NCBI GenBank assembly: GCA_015655975.1
Contig: DVEP01000039.1
Location: 1-60,259 of the forward strand
DNA: 60,259 bases
Direction of reading: 5' to 3'
Source of the DNA: Eubacterium sp.
GTDB taxonomy: Bacteria; Bacillota; Clostridia; Oscillospirales; Acutalibacteraceae
In this document: positions 35,387 through 44,738 of the stretch, one piece after another
Numbering within the stretch: the first letter of the stretch is position 1
Layout: every line of letters begins with the position of its first letter
Made by a program: the position numbers and the translations under genes
Notes under the pieces: generated by a model
The model's database searches: none
Seen by the model: only the letters and a program-made list of their open reading frames with translations
What the model was told of the DNA's origin: nothing

Positions 35387-36100
35387 ATGAAAAAAGTTCT
35401 TGTTGCAGAAGATGAAGAATCAATCCGTGAGTTTATTGTTATTAACCTCCGCAGAAGCGGGTACGAAGTTGAACAGGCAGACAACGGAAAGACTGCGCTT
35501 GAGTTGTTCGACCGTGCAAACGGCGACTTTGATGTTGCCATTTTAGATATTATGATGCCTGAAATGGACGGTCTCACACTTTGCAAAGAGTTGAGAAAAC
35601 GCTCTGCAGATTTCGGTATCATAATGCTCAGTGCGAAAACACAGGAAATGGACAAAGTAACAGGCTTGCTTTTCGGTGCCGACGACTATGTTACAAAACC
35701 TTTTTCCCCGAGTGAACTAATGGCTCGTGTTGACGCCGTTTACAGACGCGTTGAAATGGCAAAAGGTTTTCGCAAAAACGATGTTAAGGGCGATATAATT
35801 AAACTTGACAATTTTGAATTGAATTTGAGAAACAGGACGCTTTCAAAAAATGACAAACTTATTGAACTGACTCAGGTTGAATTTCAAATTATAGAATTCT
35901 TTTTCAAAAATCCAAATGCGGCGCTTTCAAGAAACGATATTTTAAAACATGTTTGGGGCGCTAACTATTACGGCGATGAAAAAATTGTCGATGTTAATAT
36001 AAGACGACTCAGAATGAAAGTTGAAGATAATCCGTCAAGTCCTACAAGGTTGGTTACAATATGGGGTCTCGGCTACAAATGGATTACCGAAAGAAAATAA
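35387..36100 (+). CDS. OmpR/PhoB-family response regulator
   Basis: A 237-residue regulator. The receiver domain has acidic residues in VAEDEESIRE, the phosphorylated Asp in AILDIMMPEMDG, Thr/Ser in MLSAKT and Lys in YVTKPFSP. The C-terminal winged helix ends ADVNIRRLRMKVEDNP-like (VDVNIRRLRMKVEDN) and TIWGLGYKW. It is encoded 12 bases ahead of its kinase and just behind a lipoprotein gene. AAGGAGG lies before ATG. Targets are unknown. Confidence 0.93.
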   Translation: MKKVLVAEDEESIREFIVINLRRSGYEVEQADNGKTALELFDRANGDFDVAILDIMMPEMDGLTLCKELRKRSADFGIIMLSAKTQEMDKVTGLLFGADDYVTKPFSPSELMARVDAVYRRVEMAKGFRKNDVKGDIIKLDNFELNLRNRTLSKNDKLIELTQVEFQIIEFFFKNPNAALSRNDILKHVWGANYYGDEKIVDVNIRRLRMKVEDNPSSPTRLVTIWGLGYKWITERK

Positions 36101-36112
36101 GTAGGAGTAAAA

Positions 36113-37576
36113 ATGCAAAAACTTAAACTAAAGTTAAAAAAGGCAAAAATAGAAGGAATAACGCTGAAGTGGCTTGTAAATGTTGTCGGTGTTATCGCTC
36201 TCATATTTATTGCGGTTTTTGTTACTGCCTGTTTTTCTTTACGCGCCTATTATTACAGTTCGGTTGAAAATGTTATAAGCGCGGGCGTGTCAAATGTTGC
36301 AAACAACTACTTTTCAATCTACGAACAGTCAGGCTCTCCTTTTGCCTCGACGGCAATCAATTTTATCGAAGACTATTCTTACAAAGACAAAACTACCGTT
36401 TGGGTTATTGACGCAGACGGTGTTGTCATTTCATCTTCATCCGGTTTTAACATAAAAAAACAGTCAATGCCGGACTATGAAGAAGCGCTGAATTCAAACA
36501 ACTCAACTGCGAAATGGACAGGAAAGTTGGAGTCGGGCGAAAAAGCAATGGCAATTACAAGAATTTTGTACGATGAAGATTCTAACCAAATAGGAGCAGT
36601 CAGAGTTATAGCGTCGCTTGAAAAAGTTGACAAGCAAATTTCTGCTATATATTTGATTTTGGGAATAATTCTGATTGTGTTTTTTATGATTTTGATTACT
36701 TCAAATTTGTATTTTATCAGGTCTATTATCATTCCTGTTCAAAAAATTTCCGAAACAACCAAATTGATTGCGAAGGGCAACCTGAATGCAAGAATTGAAA
36801 ATAAGAGCGATGATGAGATAGGGGAACTTTGCGACAATATCAACAGTATGGCAGAGGAAATCGCCGCAAGCGATAAAATGAAAAACGATTTCATCTCTAC
36901 AATTTCTCACGAGTTGCGTACTCCGTTGACTTCAATTAAAGGCTGGGCGGAAACATTAAAACTCGAAAATGCAGAATCTGAAGATGAACTTACAAAGCGT
37001 GGTTTGCAGGTGATTGTGAACGAAAGCGCAAGACTTGAAGGCTTTGTTGAAGAATTGCTTGACTTCAGCCGTTTACAAAGCGGCAGAATGAGTTTGCGAC
37101 TTCAAAAGTGTGATATCATAGCAGAACTTGACGAAACAATTTTTACTTTCATAGAACGAGCACACAGAGAGGGTATAGATGTAAAATACAATGTGCCCGA
37201 AGCGTGCGCTCCTGCAAATGCGGACCCGAACAGGCTTAAACAGGTGTTTATGAATATTTTGGACAATGCTCTTAAGTATTCGCGCGCAGGAAGTCGTATT
37301 TTCGTCAAAGCAATAATCACAAACGAAGAAAAAGATATTGCTCCTCAATGCCTTAAAATTTTATTTGTCGATGAAGGCTGCGGAATTTCCAAAGAAGATT
37401 TACCGCATGTAAAAGAAAAGTTTTACAAGGCAAATCTTTCCGTAAGAGGCTCGGGTATAGGTCTTGCAGTTACGAGCGAACTCGTGCAGCTGCACGGAGG
37501 GAAAATAGATATAGACAGTGTGGAGGGCAGAGGCACTATGGTAACGATAGTTTTGCCTTTGCTTTCGGACAACTGA
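36113..37576 (+). CDS. Membrane sensor histidine kinase with HAMP domain
   Basis: A 487-residue kinase with two membrane helices (about residues 25-45 and 175-197) flanking an extracellular sensor domain of about 130 residues, which has WVIDADGVVISSSSG typical of a PAS-like/Cache fold. Then come HAMP (FIRSIIIPVQKISETTKLI), the H-box FISTISHELRTPLTSIKGW with His phosphorylation site, N-box MNILDNALKYS, and G-boxes DEGCGISKEDL and GSGIGLAVTSELV. It pairs with the regulator upstream. The signal is not evident. Confidence 0.93.
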   Translation: MQKLKLKLKKAKIEGITLKWLVNVVGVIALIFIAVFVTACFSLRAYYYSSVENVISAGVSNVANNYFSIYEQSGSPFASTAINFIEDYSYKDKTTVWVIDADGVVISSSSGFNIKKQSMPDYEEALNSNNSTAKWTGKLESGEKAMAITRILYDEDSNQIGAVRVIASLEKVDKQISAIYLILGIILIVFFMILITSNLYFIRSIIIPVQKISETTKLIAKGNLNARIENKSDDEIGELCDNINSMAEEIAASDKMKNDFISTISHELRTPLTSIKGWAETLKLENAESEDELTKRGLQVIVNESARLEGFVEELLDFSRLQSGRMSLRLQKCDIIAELDETIFTFIERAHREGIDVKYNVPEACAPANADPNRLKQVFMNILDNALKYSRAGSRIFVKAIITNEEKDIAPQCLKILFVDEGCGISKEDLPHVKEKFYKANLSVRGSGIGLAVTSELVQLHGGKIDIDSVEGRGTMVTIVLPLLSDN

Positions 37577-37618
37577 TTAACCATGATTGTAAAAAAGAAA
37601 AAATGAACGGAGATTTTT

Positions 37619-38590
37619 ATGGGAAATAAAAAGGCGAGAAAGACATCGGTAGGCGGTCAGGCGCTCATTGAAGGAATAATGATGCAGGGACCGAAAGGTA
37701 TAGCTACCGCTGTCAGAAAGCCTGATAACGATATTCAGGTAGATTATCATACTTTTAAAAGTTTGAAAAATAAAAATAAGTTTTTTTCGTTGCCGATAAT
37801 CAGAGGCTTATTTGCGTTTATCGACTCTATGGTTGTAGGGTACAAGTGCCTGATGCACAGTGCTGAAGTTTCAGGTATGGAAGATGTTGAAGACGAAGAA
37901 ATGAGCAAGTTTGAAAAGTGGCTCATGGATAAATTCGGCGATAAACTTATGAATTTTATAATGATATTAGGTTCGATAATTGGTTTTATACTTGCATTTG
38001 CAATTTTCTTTTATTTACCTGTACTTGTTTTTAACTTAATAAACAACGCTTGCGACGGCGCGATAACCGTTTGGCAGGGTACTATTGAAAGTGTAATGAA
38101 AATAATCATTTTCGTAGCATATATTGCGGCGGTTTCTCAAATGAAAGATATTAAACGAACTTTTATGTATCACGGAGCAGAACACAAAACAATTGCCTGT
38201 TATGAAGCAGGACTTGAGTTGACTGTAGAAAATGTAAAAAAGCAAACTCGTTTTCATCCTCGCTGCGGTACTTCGTTTATTTTTGTAATGCTTATAATCA
38301 GTATTTTCATTTCCACTCCGCTTGCGCTTATTTTTCCGAAAATTGCTGAAATAAGAGTTTTATGGATGTTGCTCAAACTTCTGTTTGTGCCTCTTATTAT
38401 GGGAATAGGATATGAATTTATTAAATATGCAGGCAGACACGACAATCTTTTTGTGAAAATTCTTTCTGCACCCGGTTTGTGGATGCAAAGACTTACGACA
38501 AAAGAACCTGACGATTCAATGATTGAAGTCGGAATTTCCGCTTTTAATGCTGTAATTACAGATAATCCGGAGGATGATGAAATAAAATGA
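37619..38590 (+). CDS. DUF1385 family membrane protein
   Basis: A 323-residue protein with conserved N-terminus VGGQALIEGIMMQGP, several membrane helices, and YHGAEHKTIACYEAG followed by HPRCGTSF, the two DUF1385 hallmark segments rich in His/Cys/Glu. Its function is not established. It overlaps prmC by 4 bases; DUF1385-prmC-prfA is a frequent order in Firmicutes, but prfA is absent here. Confidence 0.88.
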   Translation: MGNKKARKTSVGGQALIEGIMMQGPKGIATAVRKPDNDIQVDYHTFKSLKNKNKFFSLPIIRGLFAFIDSMVVGYKCLMHSAEVSGMEDVEDEEMSKFEKWLMDKFGDKLMNFIMILGSIIGFILAFAIFFYLPVLVFNLINNACDGAITVWQGTIESVMKIIIFVAYIAAVSQMKDIKRTFMYHGAEHKTIACYEAGLELTVENVKKQTRFHPRCGTSFIFVMLIISIFISTPLALIFPKIAEIRVLWMLLKLLFVPLIMGIGYEFIKYAGRHDNLFVKILSAPGLWMQRLTTKEPDDSMIEVGISAFNAVITDNPEDDEIK

Positions 38591-39414
38591 CGCTGACAGA
38601 AGCAGTTGCATACGGGGAACAGTTTTTATCCTATAACGGTGTTGAAGAGGCAGATTTTAAGGCGCTTTGTCTTGCTTGCCATTGCGCAAGAGTGAAAACT
38701 TCTCATTTTAAACAGAAAAAAGATTTTCCTGTTTCTATGAAAAAGTTTGCCGACTTGTTGTGGCGTGTAAAGTCGGGTGAGCCGTTACAGTATGTTCTCG
38801 GAGAATGGGATTTTTACGATTCGACATTCAAAGTGGGAAAAGGCGTTTTAATTCCGAGACCTGAAACGGAAGAACTTGTTGAAAAATGTGTACAAATTAT
38901 TAATACTTTAGACACACCTATAATATATGATTTGTGTTCAGGCAGTGGTTGTATTGCGGTTTCAATCGCAAAAAAAGTGAAAAAATCGTTTGTATATGCA
39001 GTAGAAAAATACGACGACGCTTTTCAATATTTGCTTGAAAATTCAAATGACTGTGCAAATGTAAAAGTTGTAAAAGGCGATGTTTTAAACCCGAAATTTG
39101 AATTGCCGAAAGCAGACTTGATAGTTTCCAACCCACCGTATATAAAAACAGATGAAATAGAAAGTTTACAGCAGGAAGTACAACAAGAACCGAATTCTGC
39201 GCTTGACGGAGGAAAAGACGGTCTTGTTTTTTACAGAGCGCTTTGTGATATTTGGAGCAGTTGCTTAAAATCGGGCGGATATATAGCTGTTGAAATAGGC
39301 AACGAACAGGCAGACGATGTAAAAGAAATTTTTTCAAAAAAGTTTGAAAATGTTTGTGTGTTTAAGGATTGTTACAATAATGACAGAATTGTAACGGCAA
39401 AAAAACTTGACTAA
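38587..39414 (+). CDS. prmC: Release factor glutamine N5-methyltransferase PrmC
   Basis: A 275-residue methyltransferase with FKVGKGVLIPRPETEELVE, the SAM-site YDLCSGSGCIAVSIA, and the catalytic VSNPPYIK (NPPY). It methylates the GGQ glutamine of peptide release factors RF1 and RF2. Translationally coupled to DUF1385 (ATGA overlap). The usual downstream prfA gene is missing and a site-2 protease takes its place. Confidence 0.93.
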   Translation: MTLTEAVAYGEQFLSYNGVEEADFKALCLACHCARVKTSHFKQKKDFPVSMKKFADLLWRVKSGEPLQYVLGEWDFYDSTFKVGKGVLIPRPETEELVEKCVQIINTLDTPIIYDLCSGSGCIAVSIAKKVKKSFVYAVEKYDDAFQYLLENSNDCANVKVVKGDVLNPKFELPKADLIVSNPPYIKTDEIESLQQEVQQEPNSALDGGKDGLVFYRALCDIWSSCLKSGGYIAVEIGNEQADDVKEIFSKKFENVCVFKDCYNNDRIVTAKKLD

Positions 39415-39463
39415 ACACTGTTTTTAATGTAATCTATAATTATATTTAGTAAGGATTGAGCGT

Positions 39464-40156
39464 ATGTTTTCTTTAATGCACTATTTAATGAACGGTGATT
39501 ATTACAGTGCTATAATGTTTATTTTATCAAGTTGTTTCGTAGTCTTTTGCTGCTTGCCGATTCACGAGTATGCACACGGTTTGGCGGCATACAAACTCGG
39601 CGATGATACTGCTAAGCGACAGGGCAGGCTTACACTTAATCCGTTGTCGCATTTGAATATTTTAGGTACGATAATGATATTCCTTTTCGGTATAGGCTAT
39701 GCAAACCCTGTGCCGATAAATCCGTATAAATTTAAAAAATGCAAAATGAAAAACGGCATCGCACTCACTGCGCTTGCAGGACCGCTTTCAAATATTATTA
39801 TGGCGGGAATAAGCGTTGCATTTTCATATATTTTTATATTTATCGGAATTAAGTCGGGCAGTAATATTGTACTTGAAGCAATCATTACATTTTTCTCGTA
39901 TGCCGCAACAATCAATATTTCACTTGCCGTTTTCAATCTTTTGCCTATTCCTCCGCTTGACGGTTCGAGAATAATCGGCTGTTTTTTAAGCAACAAAGCC
40001 TACTATAATTATATGAAATATGAAAGATATATAATGTACGGCTTGATGGCAGTTTTACTTTTGGGATTTTTAGACAGACCTATTGCATTTTTGTCAAGAC
40101 AACTGTTTAATTTGCTCTGTATAATTCCCGAGTTTATTTTAAATTTGCTTGTATAA
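39464..40156 (+). CDS. Site-2 protease family membrane metalloprotease
   Basis: A 230-residue protein of about six membrane helices with the zinc motif HEYAHG (near residue 34) and a later NLLPIPPLDGSRI carrying the third metal ligand Asp, as in the RseP/SpoIVFB-like peptidase M50 family. This short form without PDZ domain is common near scpAB in Firmicutes (YwhC/rhomboid-like neighbours). The substrate is unknown. Confidence 0.86.
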   Translation: MFSLMHYLMNGDYYSAIMFILSSCFVVFCCLPIHEYAHGLAAYKLGDDTAKRQGRLTLNPLSHLNILGTIMIFLFGIGYANPVPINPYKFKKCKMKNGIALTALAGPLSNIIMAGISVAFSYIFIFIGIKSGSNIVLEAIITFFSYAATINISLAVFNLLPIPPLDGSRIIGCFLSNKAYYNYMKYERYIMYGLMAVLLLGFLDRPIAFLSRQLFNLLCIIPEFILNLLV

Positions 40157-40173
40157 CTTATTTAAGGTGAAAA

Positions 40174-40899
40174 ATGGAACAATTATCATATAAGACCGAA
40201 GTTTTTGAGGGACCTATGGACCTGTTGCTTCATCTTATTTCTAAACACAAAATAAATATAAACGATATTCCTATCTTCACTCTTGTTGAACAGTATTTAG
40301 ACTATGTACGCAGTATGCAGGAACAAGACTTTGAAGTTGCAGGCGAGTTTCTTGAGATGGCGGCAAGACTCATATACATCAAAACAGTGTCCTTGCTTCC
40401 GAAACACGAAGAAGCAGAGGTTCTGAAAAAGGAACTCACAGGCGAACTGATAGAGTACCGAGACGCAAAGTATGTTGCGCAAAAACTGTCTGAGAATACA
40501 GACGGATTTAACAGGTTTGTAAGGACTCCCGAAGACAGTTATGTGAACTATGAATATGAAAGGTTTCATGAACCAAACGAGATTTTAAATGCTTATATAA
40601 ATGCGGTGGGCAAAGCGCAAAGAAAACTTCCTCCGCCGATAGACAGTTTTAAAGTGATAGTTCAAAGAAAATTTGTAAATGTTCAGACAAAAGTAGTGTC
40701 TGTTTTGCGAAAACTGTCGGTTGGAAAAAAAGTCAGTTTCCTTTCTCTTTTTAAAGATTCTGCTTCAAAATCCGATATGGTGGCGACTTTTCTTGCAGTT
40801 CTTGAACTTATCAAATCAAAAAAAGTCGTTATAGACGGCGAAATGCAAAACCCGTCTGTTGAACTTACGGGAAAGGAGCAACCGTCTGTTGAAGAATGA
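40174..40899 (+). CDS. scpA: Segregation and condensation protein A (kleisin)
   Basis: A 241-residue protein beginning with YKTEVFEGPMDLLLHLISKHKI and IPIFTLVEQYLDYV, the N-terminal kleisin motif that binds SMC. Its C-terminal winged helix includes VATFLAVLELIKSKKV. With ScpB and SMC it compacts and segregates the chromosome. SD AAGGTGA precedes ATG. It overlaps scpB. Confidence 0.95.
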   Translation: MEQLSYKTEVFEGPMDLLLHLISKHKININDIPIFTLVEQYLDYVRSMQEQDFEVAGEFLEMAARLIYIKTVSLLPKHEEAEVLKKELTGELIEYRDAKYVAQKLSENTDGFNRFVRTPEDSYVNYEYERFHEPNEILNAYINAVGKAQRKLPPPIDSFKVIVQRKFVNVQTKVVSVLRKLSVGKKVSFLSLFKDSASKSDMVATFLAVLELIKSKKVVIDGEMQNPSVELTGKEQPSVEE

Positions 40900-41494
40900 A
40901 AATGTTATTTCAAAAATTGAAGCAATGCTTTTTGCATCGGGAGAGCCGATTGAGGCATCCAAACTTGCAGAAGTTTTAGATATTGATATTGAAACTATGA
41001 CAAAGTTGCTTGGGCATTACGGTGCAATGCTTGATGAAAACAACAGAGGTATTTGTCTTGTCAGAATGAACGGCAAGTATCAGCTTTGTACTCGTGAAGA
41101 GTATCAGGAATATGTCAGAGCTTTGCTGGAAGTTAAAAAAAATACTCCTTTGTCTCAGGCAGCGTTTGAGGTACTTGCTATAGTGGCATATAATCAGCCG
41201 GTAACAAGAGCCTTCATAGAACAGGTGAGAGGGGTAGATTGTTCGGGCTCGGTATCAGGTTTGGTGCAAAAAGGCTTGATAGAAGAAAAAGGCAGAATGG
41301 ACTTGCCGGGCAGACCGCTTGTTTATGGTACAACCGACAGATTTCTCAGGTGTTTTTCAATGCAGTCGCTTGAAGATTTACCGCAGCTGCCTACCGACGA
41401 AGATGCAGAGTTGATAAAAAAAGACAATTCTCAAACCACTATATTTGATATTGAACAAACACAAGAGGTTTCTGAAAGTGAAAAAACCGATTAA
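40889..41494 (+). CDS. scpB: Segregation and condensation protein B
   Basis: About 201 residues from a TTG at 40889, preferred because AAAGGAG lies 10 bases before it inside scpA; the next residues KNENVISKIEAMLFASGEPI begin the family. The tandem winged helices show LSQAAFEVLAIVAYNQPVTR and VRGVDCSGSVSGLVQKGLI. It stabilises the ScpA-SMC complex. It overlaps scpA by 11 bases, ensuring balanced synthesis. Confidence 0.94.
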   Translation: MKNENVISKIEAMLFASGEPIEASKLAEVLDIDIETMTKLLGHYGAMLDENNRGICLVRMNGKYQLCTREEYQEYVRALLEVKKNTPLSQAAFEVLAIVAYNQPVTRAFIEQVRGVDCSGSVSGLVQKGLIEEKGRMDLPGRPLVYGTTDRFLRCFSMQSLEDLPQLPTDEDAELIKKDNSQTTIFDIEQTQEVSESEKTD

Positions 41495-41524
41495 ACGCTT
41501 AGGGTTACTGAAAGGGGATATTAA

Positions 41525-42331
41525 GTGACTGCTTTTTTAATTGTTTTGGCAATTCTTGTTGTTATTTTTGCTTTCATACTTTCAATAAGAGCAACATTTT
41601 TTATTACATACGACAATGGGTGGTCAACCCGTGTTAAAGTGCTGTTTTTTGAGAAAGACATTAAATTGTCTGAATTGCTTTCTTTTGTACTGTTTCCGAA
41701 AGAAACGGCAGAAGCGGCGGCAGACAATAAAAAGTCAAAAAAACAAAAACAAGTAAATGAAACTGAAGAAAAAAATGAAAAATCTGTTGAAACCGAAAAG
41801 TCGGTTGAAAAATCAACAGCAACAGAATTGACAGGCGAAGAAACGGGCACCGGTTCGCATAGAAATTCGTCTGAAAGAAACAACGAGACAACTCAGCAGA
41901 CGAGTGATAAGAAAGAAAAGCCGACAAAACAAAAACCGAACTTCATCAAAGAAATTTACGATAAGGACGGTATTTGCGGTATAATGGGTCTTGTCAGCAC
42001 TTTGTACTATACAGTTGTGTCGGCAATGTCAACTTTAATAAAAGACTTTTATATTTCACAATTATATGTTAAAATAATTACAGGCGGAAGCGATGCCGCT
42101 GAAATTGCAAAAAATCACGGCAGAGTTTGTTCTTTTTATTATCCTTTTATAGGCGCTGTCAGAAACGGTATGAAAGTTAAAAATTATGAAGAAGAAATAT
42201 ATGCCGATTTTCTTGCGCCGTACACAGAAACAGGGCTTGACCTTGTCATTAGTTTAAGCGTCAAAAATTTGCTTGGAATTGTACTTTCTGCAGGAAAGAC
42301 ATTTCTTGTCAATTTCATAAAAAATAAATAA
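41525..42331 (+). CDS. DUF2953 family protein (YtfI-like)
   Basis: A 268-residue protein starting at GTG, with one N-terminal membrane helix (FLIVLAILVVIFAFIL), a charged Lys/Glu/Thr-rich low-complexity stretch (residues about 65-145), and a C-terminal domain ending in a second hydrophobic segment. This matches the DUF2953 family found immediately upstream of the GerW/YtfJ gene in spore formers. The role is thought to be sporulation related; no reaction is known. Confidence 0.78.
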   Translation: MTAFLIVLAILVVIFAFILSIRATFFITYDNGWSTRVKVLFFEKDIKLSELLSFVLFPKETAEAAADNKKSKKQKQVNETEEKNEKSVETEKSVEKSTATELTGEETGTGSHRNSSERNNETTQQTSDKKEKPTKQKPNFIKEIYDKDGICGIMGLVSTLYYTVVSAMSTLIKDFYISQLYVKIITGGSDAAEIAKNHGRVCSFYYPFIGAVRNGMKVKNYEEEIYADFLAPYTETGLDLVISLSVKNLLGIVLSAGKTFLVNFIKNK

Positions 42332-42353
42332 TTATTGAGAGGGAGAAAAGATT

Positions 42354-42758
42354 ATGAAAGAAACTCCGGTAAACAAAATAATGGAAAACACTTTGGAGAA
42401 AATGCGCCAGATGGTAGATGTCGGCACTATCATAGGCGAACCTATGGTTACAGGCGATACAACTCTCATTCCTGTATCTAAAGTTACCTACGGTTTTACA
42501 TCAGGCGGTACAGACCTGCCTTCAAAGCAAAACGCTGAATTGTTCGGCGGCGGCGGTGGCGGCGGTATCACCATTACACCTGTTGCATTTATCGTTATTC
42601 AAAGCGGTAAAGTAAGAATGATGCAGATTAACAACTACACAAGTTCTGCTGACCGTGCAGTATCTATGATTCCTGAACTCATAGACAAACTTTCAGAATT
42701 GCTTTCAACAGGCAAAGAAGAAAATAAAACAGTTGAAACAACTGAAGAAACAAAATAA
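42354..42758 (+). CDS. gerW: GerW family sporulation protein (YtfJ)
   Basis: A 134-residue protein with IMENTLEKMRQMVDVGTIIGEP, VIPVSKVTYGF-like (LIPVSKVTYGFTSGG), a glycine string and ITITPVAFIVIQSGKVRMM. These are the conserved YtfJ/GerW pieces. In Bacillus the protein is needed for normal germination and is made in the forespore. A Thr/Glu-rich tail ends the protein. It is followed by a terminator whose 3' arm contains the dacF ribosome binding site. Confidence 0.9.
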   Translation: MKETPVNKIMENTLEKMRQMVDVGTIIGEPMVTGDTTLIPVSKVTYGFTSGGTDLPSKQNAELFGGGGGGGITITPVAFIVIQSGKVRMMQINNYTSSADRAVSMIPELIDKLSELLSTGKEENKTVETTEETK

Positions 42759-42770
42759 TAATTATATTAA

Positions 42771-42809
42771 AAATCACCCGTTCATATTAATATGTGGGTG
42801 ATTTTTTTT
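42771..42809 (+). terminator. Terminator after gerW overlapping the dacF ribosome binding site and start codon
   Basis: AAATCACCC (42771-42779) pairs with GGGTGATTT (42796-42804), enclosing the 12-base palindrome CATATTAATATG. The T-run 42802-42809 runs directly into the TTG start of dacF. The GGGTGA of the 3' arm is the only plausible ribosome binding sequence for that gene. Confidence 0.8.
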
Positions 42810-43854
42810 GAAAAAGTTTTTATCAGTTTTTTTGTCTTTCACATTTGTTTTTTCTTTTTGTTTTTCTGCAAACGCAGATACAATTTGCGACAGTGCAAAA
42901 TCATCTGTTGTTGTCAATTCACAAAACGGAGAAATCATTTACGGACACAATCAGTTTGAGAAAATGCCAATGGCGTCAACGACGAAAATAATGACCTGTT
43001 TACTCGCGTGTGAAAGTGGCAGACTGTATGAAACGGTCAATATTACAAGCAATATGCTTTGCTCGGAAGGGAGCAGTCTCGGTCTTAAAGTCGGAGATAA
43101 AATAACTTTGTTAGATTTAGTGTGCGGAATGCTTCTTGCGTCCGGAAATGACGCCGCCGATGCAACGGCAATTTTTCTTGGCGGAAGTATTGAAAAATTT
43201 GCCGAAATGATGAATGAAAAGGCAAAACAAATAGGCATGAACTCTACAAACTTTGTTACTCCGTCGGGACTTGATTCTAAAAAGCATTATTCAACTGCTT
43301 ATGATATGGCTTTGCTTAGTTCAGCTGCGCTTAAAAATGAAATATTTGCTTCCTTGTGCAGTAAAAAAAGCGCTGACATTATGATAAACAGTAAGAAGAT
43401 TACATTGTACAATCATAATAAACTTTTGAGTCAAATTGACGGCTGCAACGGAGTTAAAACAGGTTTTACCAAAAAAAGCGGTCGGTGTTTTGTATCGTCC
43501 GTAACAAAAAACGGTCTGACGCTTGTTTGTGTAACTCTCAACGACTTTGACGATTGGAACGACCATAAAAAGTTGTACGAACTTTGTTTTGGAAAATTTC
43601 AAAATATTTCACTTTACAATGAGGTGTATGTTAATGTTGTGGGCGGGAACAAAGACAAGTTAAAGGGCGTTTCCGATGAAACAATAATGGTTAAAGATAA
43701 AAGTCTTGTAGCAGTAAAGAAAAGAATTTATCCGTTTATTTATGCCCCTGTGAAAAAAGGGGATGAAATCGGTGAAGTTTTGTGTTATTATAACGGTAAT
43801 CTAATTAAAAAGGTAAAAATAAAAGCAGAGGAATATATTGATTATGTCGAGTAA
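42808..43854 (+). CDS. dacF: D-alanyl-D-alanine carboxypeptidase (DacF/DacB type)
   Basis: A 348-residue penicillin-binding protein starting at TTG 42808, required because it opens the signal peptide MKKFLSVFLSFTFVFSFCF with cleavage after SANA. Active-site motifs are SxxK in MASTTKIMTC, SxN-type SGND in LLASGNDAAD, and KTG in NGVKTGFTKKSGR. It trims pentapeptides of peptidoglycan. Association with gerW suggests a spore cortex role, as for DacF. A terminator lies across its ribosome binding site. It overlaps the pseudouridine synthase gene. Confidence 0.92.
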   Translation: MKKFLSVFLSFTFVFSFCFSANADTICDSAKSSVVVNSQNGEIIYGHNQFEKMPMASTTKIMTCLLACESGRLYETVNITSNMLCSEGSSLGLKVGDKITLLDLVCGMLLASGNDAADATAIFLGGSIEKFAEMMNEKAKQIGMNSTNFVTPSGLDSKKHYSTAYDMALLSSAALKNEIFASLCSKKSADIMINSKKITLYNHNKLLSQIDGCNGVKTGFTKKSGRCFVSSVTKNGLTLVCVTLNDFDDWNDHKKLYELCFGKFQNISLYNEVYVNVVGGNKDKLKGVSDETIMVKDKSLVAVKKRIYPFIYAPVKKGDEIGEVLCYYNGNLIKKVKIKAEEYIDYVE

Positions 43855-44587
43855 ATTTGAAGTCAGACTGCAAAAGTTTATGGCAGACTGCGGAGTTGCT
43901 TCGCGCAGAAAAAGCGAAGAACTTATTGAAATGGGAAAAGTTAAGGTGAACGGGCACCCTGCTCAGTTGGGTGACAAGGTTGACCCGAAAAAAGATGTCG
44001 TAACGGTGCGCGGAAAGCGTATTATGAAAAACGATAATTTTGTCTATATTATGCTCAATAAACCACGAGGCTATGTTACAACCGTAAGTGATGAGTTGGG
44101 ACGAAAAACCGTTATGGATTTAGTGAGTGATGTCGGAGAAAGAATTTATCCTGTCGGCAGACTTGATAAAGATTCCGAAGGTCTTTTACTTTTGACTAAT
44201 GACGGTAATTTTGCAAATGCTATAACACACCCAAAACATAAGTACGCTAAAGTGTACAGAGTTACGGTCAGACAGAGTGTTTCCGACGAGGCGATACATC
44301 AACTCAGAAGCGGTGTCGTTATAGACGACAGAAAAACACTTCCGTGCCAGGTAACTTTGCTTGTTAAAGGCGATGACAGATGCGTTTTGGAATTCATTAT
44401 TTCAGAGGGCAGAAACAGACAAATCAGAAAAATGTGTGAAGCCGTCGGTCTTGATGTCATTCGTTTAAAAAGAATTTCAATAGGCTCGGTAAAACTCGGA
44501 CACTTGCAGGTGGGCAAGTACAGAGAACTTTCAGAGTTTGAAATTAAAAAGTTGTTGAGGTCAACGGATAAAAAATCTGACAAATAA
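43838..44587 (+). CDS. 16S/23S rRNA pseudouridine synthase (RluB/RsuA family)
   Basis: About 249 residues with an N-terminal S4 RNA-binding domain (RLQKFMADCGVASRRKSEELI) and the catalytic motif PVGRLDKDSEGLLLLTNDG with Asp nucleophile. The C-terminal half has EGRNRQIRKMCEAVGLDVIRLKRI. The start is either TTG 43838 (spaced 6 bases from GAGG) or ATG 43844. It overlaps the end of dacF, so it is probably translated from the same transcript; RluB at 23S position 2605 is the likeliest role. Confidence 0.9.
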   Translation: MIMSSKFEVRLQKFMADCGVASRRKSEELIEMGKVKVNGHPAQLGDKVDPKKDVVTVRGKRIMKNDNFVYIMLNKPRGYVTTVSDELGRKTVMDLVSDVGERIYPVGRLDKDSEGLLLLTNDGNFANAITHPKHKYAKVYRVTVRQSVSDEAIHQLRSGVVIDDRKTLPCQVTLLVKGDDRCVLEFIISEGRNRQIRKMCEAVGLDVIRLKRISIGSVKLGHLQVGKYRELSEFEIKKLLRSTDKKSDK

Positions 44588-44738
44588 ATAATTGTGTATT
44601 TAGTTAAAAAATTAATAATATAATCTTAAAATATGTATAATAATTTGTATACTAAAAACTATTGTATTTTGATGTAAAAAGTGTTATTATACTATGCAAG
44701 ATTGTTATTTTAATAACATTTTCAAGGAGGAACAATAA

